Of a stretch of 8,193 nt of DNA, positions 6,537 through 8,193 are shown piece by piece. The DNA lies in assembly GCA_902766515.1 (NCBI GenBank), contig CACXEB010000358.1, positions 1 through 8,193 of the forward strand, in the 5' to 3' direction. The notes beneath the pieces were generated by a model. It ran no database searches. It saw only the letters and a list, made by a program, of their open reading frames with translations, and was not told the DNA's origin. The stretch's first letter is position 1. The number at the start of each line of letters is the position of its first letter. This stretch comes from an uncultured Eubacteriales bacterium (GTDB lineage: Bacteria > Bacillota_A > Clostridia > Christensenellales > Aristaeellaceae). The position numbers were made by a program, and so were the translations under genes.

Positions 6537-7181
6537 ATGACGATCTATATCTGCGGCGATTCGACCGCCGCCAGCTACACGCCGGAACAGGCGCCGATCA
6601 CCGGCTGGGGGCAGGTGCTGGACCAGTATCTGCCCGGCGCGCACGTGGACAACCGGGCGCGCGGAGGACGCTCCACCAAATCGTTCCTGTCGGAGGGCCG
6701 GCTGCAGGACATCGAAAAGACGCTGGCCGCGGGCGACCTGCTGCTGATCCAGTTCACGCACAATGACGGCAGCGACCTGGTCTGGCGGCATACGGACCCG
6801 TGGACGAGCTTTATGAGCAACCTGGCCATCTACGTCAATACCGCGCGGCTGTACGGGGCGCAGCCGGTCCTGCTGACGCCGATCTGCCGGCGCTACTGGC
6901 GGGACGGCGTCCTGCAGCCCTCCCACGGGGATTATCCGGACGCCGTGCGGACGGTCGCGTGTACCATGGGCGTGCCCATGATCGACGTGTACCGGAAGAG
7001 CTTCGAACTGGTGACGCAGCTGGGGGACGAGGCGAGCAAAAAGCTGTTCATGCACGTGCCGGCGGGCGTGTATCCGGCCTATCCGGACGGACAGACGGAC
7101 GACACGCATACGCAGCGGGCCGGCGCGGAGGCGTTCGCGCAGATCGCGGCGGACGGCCTGCGCGGGTTCGGCCTGGTCTGA
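6537..7181 (+). CDS. SGNH/GDSL esterase, rhamnogalacturonan acetylesterase-like (CE12 type)
   Basis: This 214-residue enzyme should remove acetyl esters from pectin fragments. The SGNH blocks are visible: Gly7-Asp8-Ser9 with the nucleophilic serine, block II Asn39-Arg-Ala-Arg-Gly-Gly44-Arg-Ser, block III Thr74-His75-Asn76-Asp77, and Asp188-Asp-Thr-His191 completing the Ser-Asp-His triad. The usual Gly of block III is replaced by Thr74; Asn76, which helps form the oxyanion hole, is kept. Pro-Val-Leu-Leu-Thr-Pro and the Ser-Lys-Lys-Leu-Phe-Met-His stretch fit bacterial CE12 relatives. ATG 6537 is chosen for its GGGAGG site. No signal peptide is present, as the N-terminus is already the first core strand, so the enzyme should be cytoplasmic. 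It is first in its own unit, 19 bp before a pectinesterase gene, which supports a pectin substrate. Confidence 0.88.
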   Translation: MTIYICGDSTAASYTPEQAPITGWGQVLDQYLPGAHVDNRARGGRSTKSFLSEGRLQDIEKTLAAGDLLLIQFTHNDGSDLVWRHTDPWTSFMSNLAIYVNTARLYGAQPVLLTPICRRYWRDGVLQPSHGDYPDAVRTVACTMGVPMIDVYRKSFELVTQLGDEASKKLFMHVPAGVYPAYPDGQTDDTHTQRAGAEAFAQIAADGLRGFGLV

Positions 7182-7200
7182 TCAGGGGGAGGGAACGCAT

Positions 7201-8193
7201 ATGGCTATGTACATCATCGCAAAAGACGGCAGCGGCGACTTTACTTCGATCCAGGCGGCGATTGACGCCGTGCCGGGCGGCGGCCGCACGCCGACTATCC
7301 TGCTGATCCGGATGGACGAATACCACGAGCGCGTCGTGGTCAACAAGGATAACCTGCGTCTGGTCGGCGAGGCCCGTGACCGGACCGTCATCACGCACAG
7401 CGCCTGCGCCAAGGACCCGAATCCGGACGGCAGCGACCGCGGCACCTTCCTGTCCTTTACCATGATCGTTACCGGCCGCAATGTCGAGGTGGAAAACCTG
7501 ACCATCCGCAACGACGCCGGGGATGGCTCGGTGGTCGGCCAGGCCGTGGCGCTGTACGCCGCGGGCGACCGGGGCGTGTACCGCAACTGCCGCCTGATCG
7601 CCCACCAGGACACGCTGTTTACCGGCCCGCTGATGCCCAAGGTGGAGGCGGATATCGCGCCCCGGGTCAGCGACGCCGAGTGCGTGGAATCCTGCGGCGA
7701 CTGCCCGCCGACCCACAGCCGGGAGTACTTCGAGGACTGCTATATCCAGGGCGACGTGGACTTCATCTTCGGCCCGTACCGCTGCTGGTTTGAGCGCTGC
7801 ACCCTGTTCATGAACGCCCGGGGCGGGCTGTACACCGCCGCCAACACGCCGGAGGAGCAGCCTTACGGCCTGGTGTTTCACAACTGCAAATTGACCGGTG
7901 AATGCGGGGTGGGCCAGGCATTTCTCGGCCGTCCCTGGCGGAAGTTTTCCCGCACGGTATTTTTGAACTGCGAAATGGATGAGCATGTTTCGCCCCAGGG
8001 CTTTTCCGATTGGGATGAAGCCAAACCCGTCACGGAACGATATGCCGAATTCGGCACCACCGGGGCCCGGGCGAATCAATCCACCCGCCATCCCAGACAA
8101 AAGCGTATGACAGCGGTGGAGGCGGCGGACTATTCCATCCAGGAGGTGCTTGGCGGCTGGGATCATTGGCGGCCGGACAAGCGGGTGCCCACC
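7201..8193 (+). CDS. pectin methylesterase (CE8), intracellular type, incomplete at the window end
   Basis: The enzyme hydrolyses methyl esters of galacturonan, giving pectate and methanol. The frame stays open for 331 codons with no stop, so the extreme C-terminus is missing, though the usual catalytic length is nearly complete. Family signatures are in order: Gly-Asp-Phe-Thr-Ser-Ile-Gln near the start, Gln114-Ala-Val-Ala-Leu, Gln136-Asp137-Thr-Leu (general acid), Asp187-Phe-Ile-Phe-Gly (nucleophile) and Leu242-Gly-Arg244-Pro-Trp. An insertion between the two aspartates carries Cys161, Cys165 and Cys168. There is no signal peptide, and eleven cysteines suit a reducing cytoplasm. ATG 7201 has GGAGG at 7188-7192 with an 8-base spacer. 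From about 7861 codon use changes sharply: A/T-ending codons rise from 6 of 120 to 35 of 111. Confidence 0.95.
   Translation, partial: MAMYIIAKDGSGDFTSIQAAIDAVPGGGRTPTILLIRMDEYHERVVVNKDNLRLVGEARDRTVITHSACAKDPNPDGSDRGTFLSFTMIVTGRNVEVENLTIRNDAGDGSVVGQAVALYAAGDRGVYRNCRLIAHQDTLFTGPLMPKVEADIAPRVSDAECVESCGDCPPTHSREYFEDCYIQGDVDFIFGPYRCWFERCTLFMNARGGLYTAANTPEEQPYGLVFHNCKLTGECGVGQAFLGRPWRKFSRTVFLNCEMDEHVSPQGFSDWDEAKPVTERYAEFGTTGARANQSTRHPRQKRMTAVEAADYSIQEVLGGWDHWRPDKRVPT

Noticed and set aside
7681..7704. Cys-x3-Cys-x2-Cys in the pectinesterase as a radical SAM motif
   Set aside because: The surrounding protein is an unmistakable right-handed beta-helix esterase with its own catalytic residues; the spacing match is coincidence, though a metal site remains possible.
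7048..8166. A 372-residue minus-strand frame across the pectinesterase gene
   Set aside because: The plus strand carries every pectinesterase signature motif in order; the minus frame has none of any family.
1..8193. CRISPR arrays, tRNA or rRNA genes, transposase genes
   Set aside because: No regularly spaced repeats, no cloverleaf-like or ribosomal sequence and no transposase frame were seen on either strand.

Overview
The window looks like a chromosomal carbohydrate-use locus from a GC-rich member of the Bacillota, probably an uncultured gut or rumen Clostridia-type organism. The reasons are strong AAGGAGG-type ribosome binding sites, a consensus housekeeping promoter, a binding-protein-dependent sugar transporter of the MalFG/LplA kind, and the YIP1-DUF5696-transporter gene order that I associate with Bacillota. 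I cannot name a genus. All genes lie on the plus strand; the long minus-strand open frames are by-products of GC-rich codon use.

Layout. Positions 1-519 hold the end of a YIP1-family membrane protein. Next, tightly packed, come a secreted DUF5696 protein (532-2679), two MalF/MalG-like permeases (2676-3572 and 3591-4535) and, after a 55-bp gap with a hairpin, a sugar-binding protein (4591-6222). They read as one operon that starts upstream of the window. It ends at a strong intrinsic terminator (6404-6441). Between the last stop codon and that terminator sits a roughly 160-bp imperfect inverted repeat bounded by 11-bp direct repeats, which looks like a small inserted element.

A second transcription unit follows directly. 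It has a near-consensus promoter (6444-6472) and a short structured leader. It then encodes an SGNH/GDSL esterase of the rhamnogalacturonan acetylesterase type (6537-7181) and a pectin methylesterase (7201 to the window end, incomplete). Neither esterase has a signal peptide.

Working model (inference). Pectin fragments carrying acetyl and methyl esters are captured by the binding protein and imported by the two permeases, powered by a shared ATPase encoded elsewhere. They are then stripped of their esters in the cytoplasm. The DUF5696 and YIP1 proteins are the least understood parts: one is probably a surface glycosidase-fold protein and the other its membrane partner.

Most worth a second look: the inserted palindromic element, the abrupt codon-use change inside the pectinesterase gene near 7861, the cysteine cluster in an insertion between its two catalytic aspartates, the structured leader with a four-codon upstream ORF, and the apparent lack of a lipid anchor on the binding protein.
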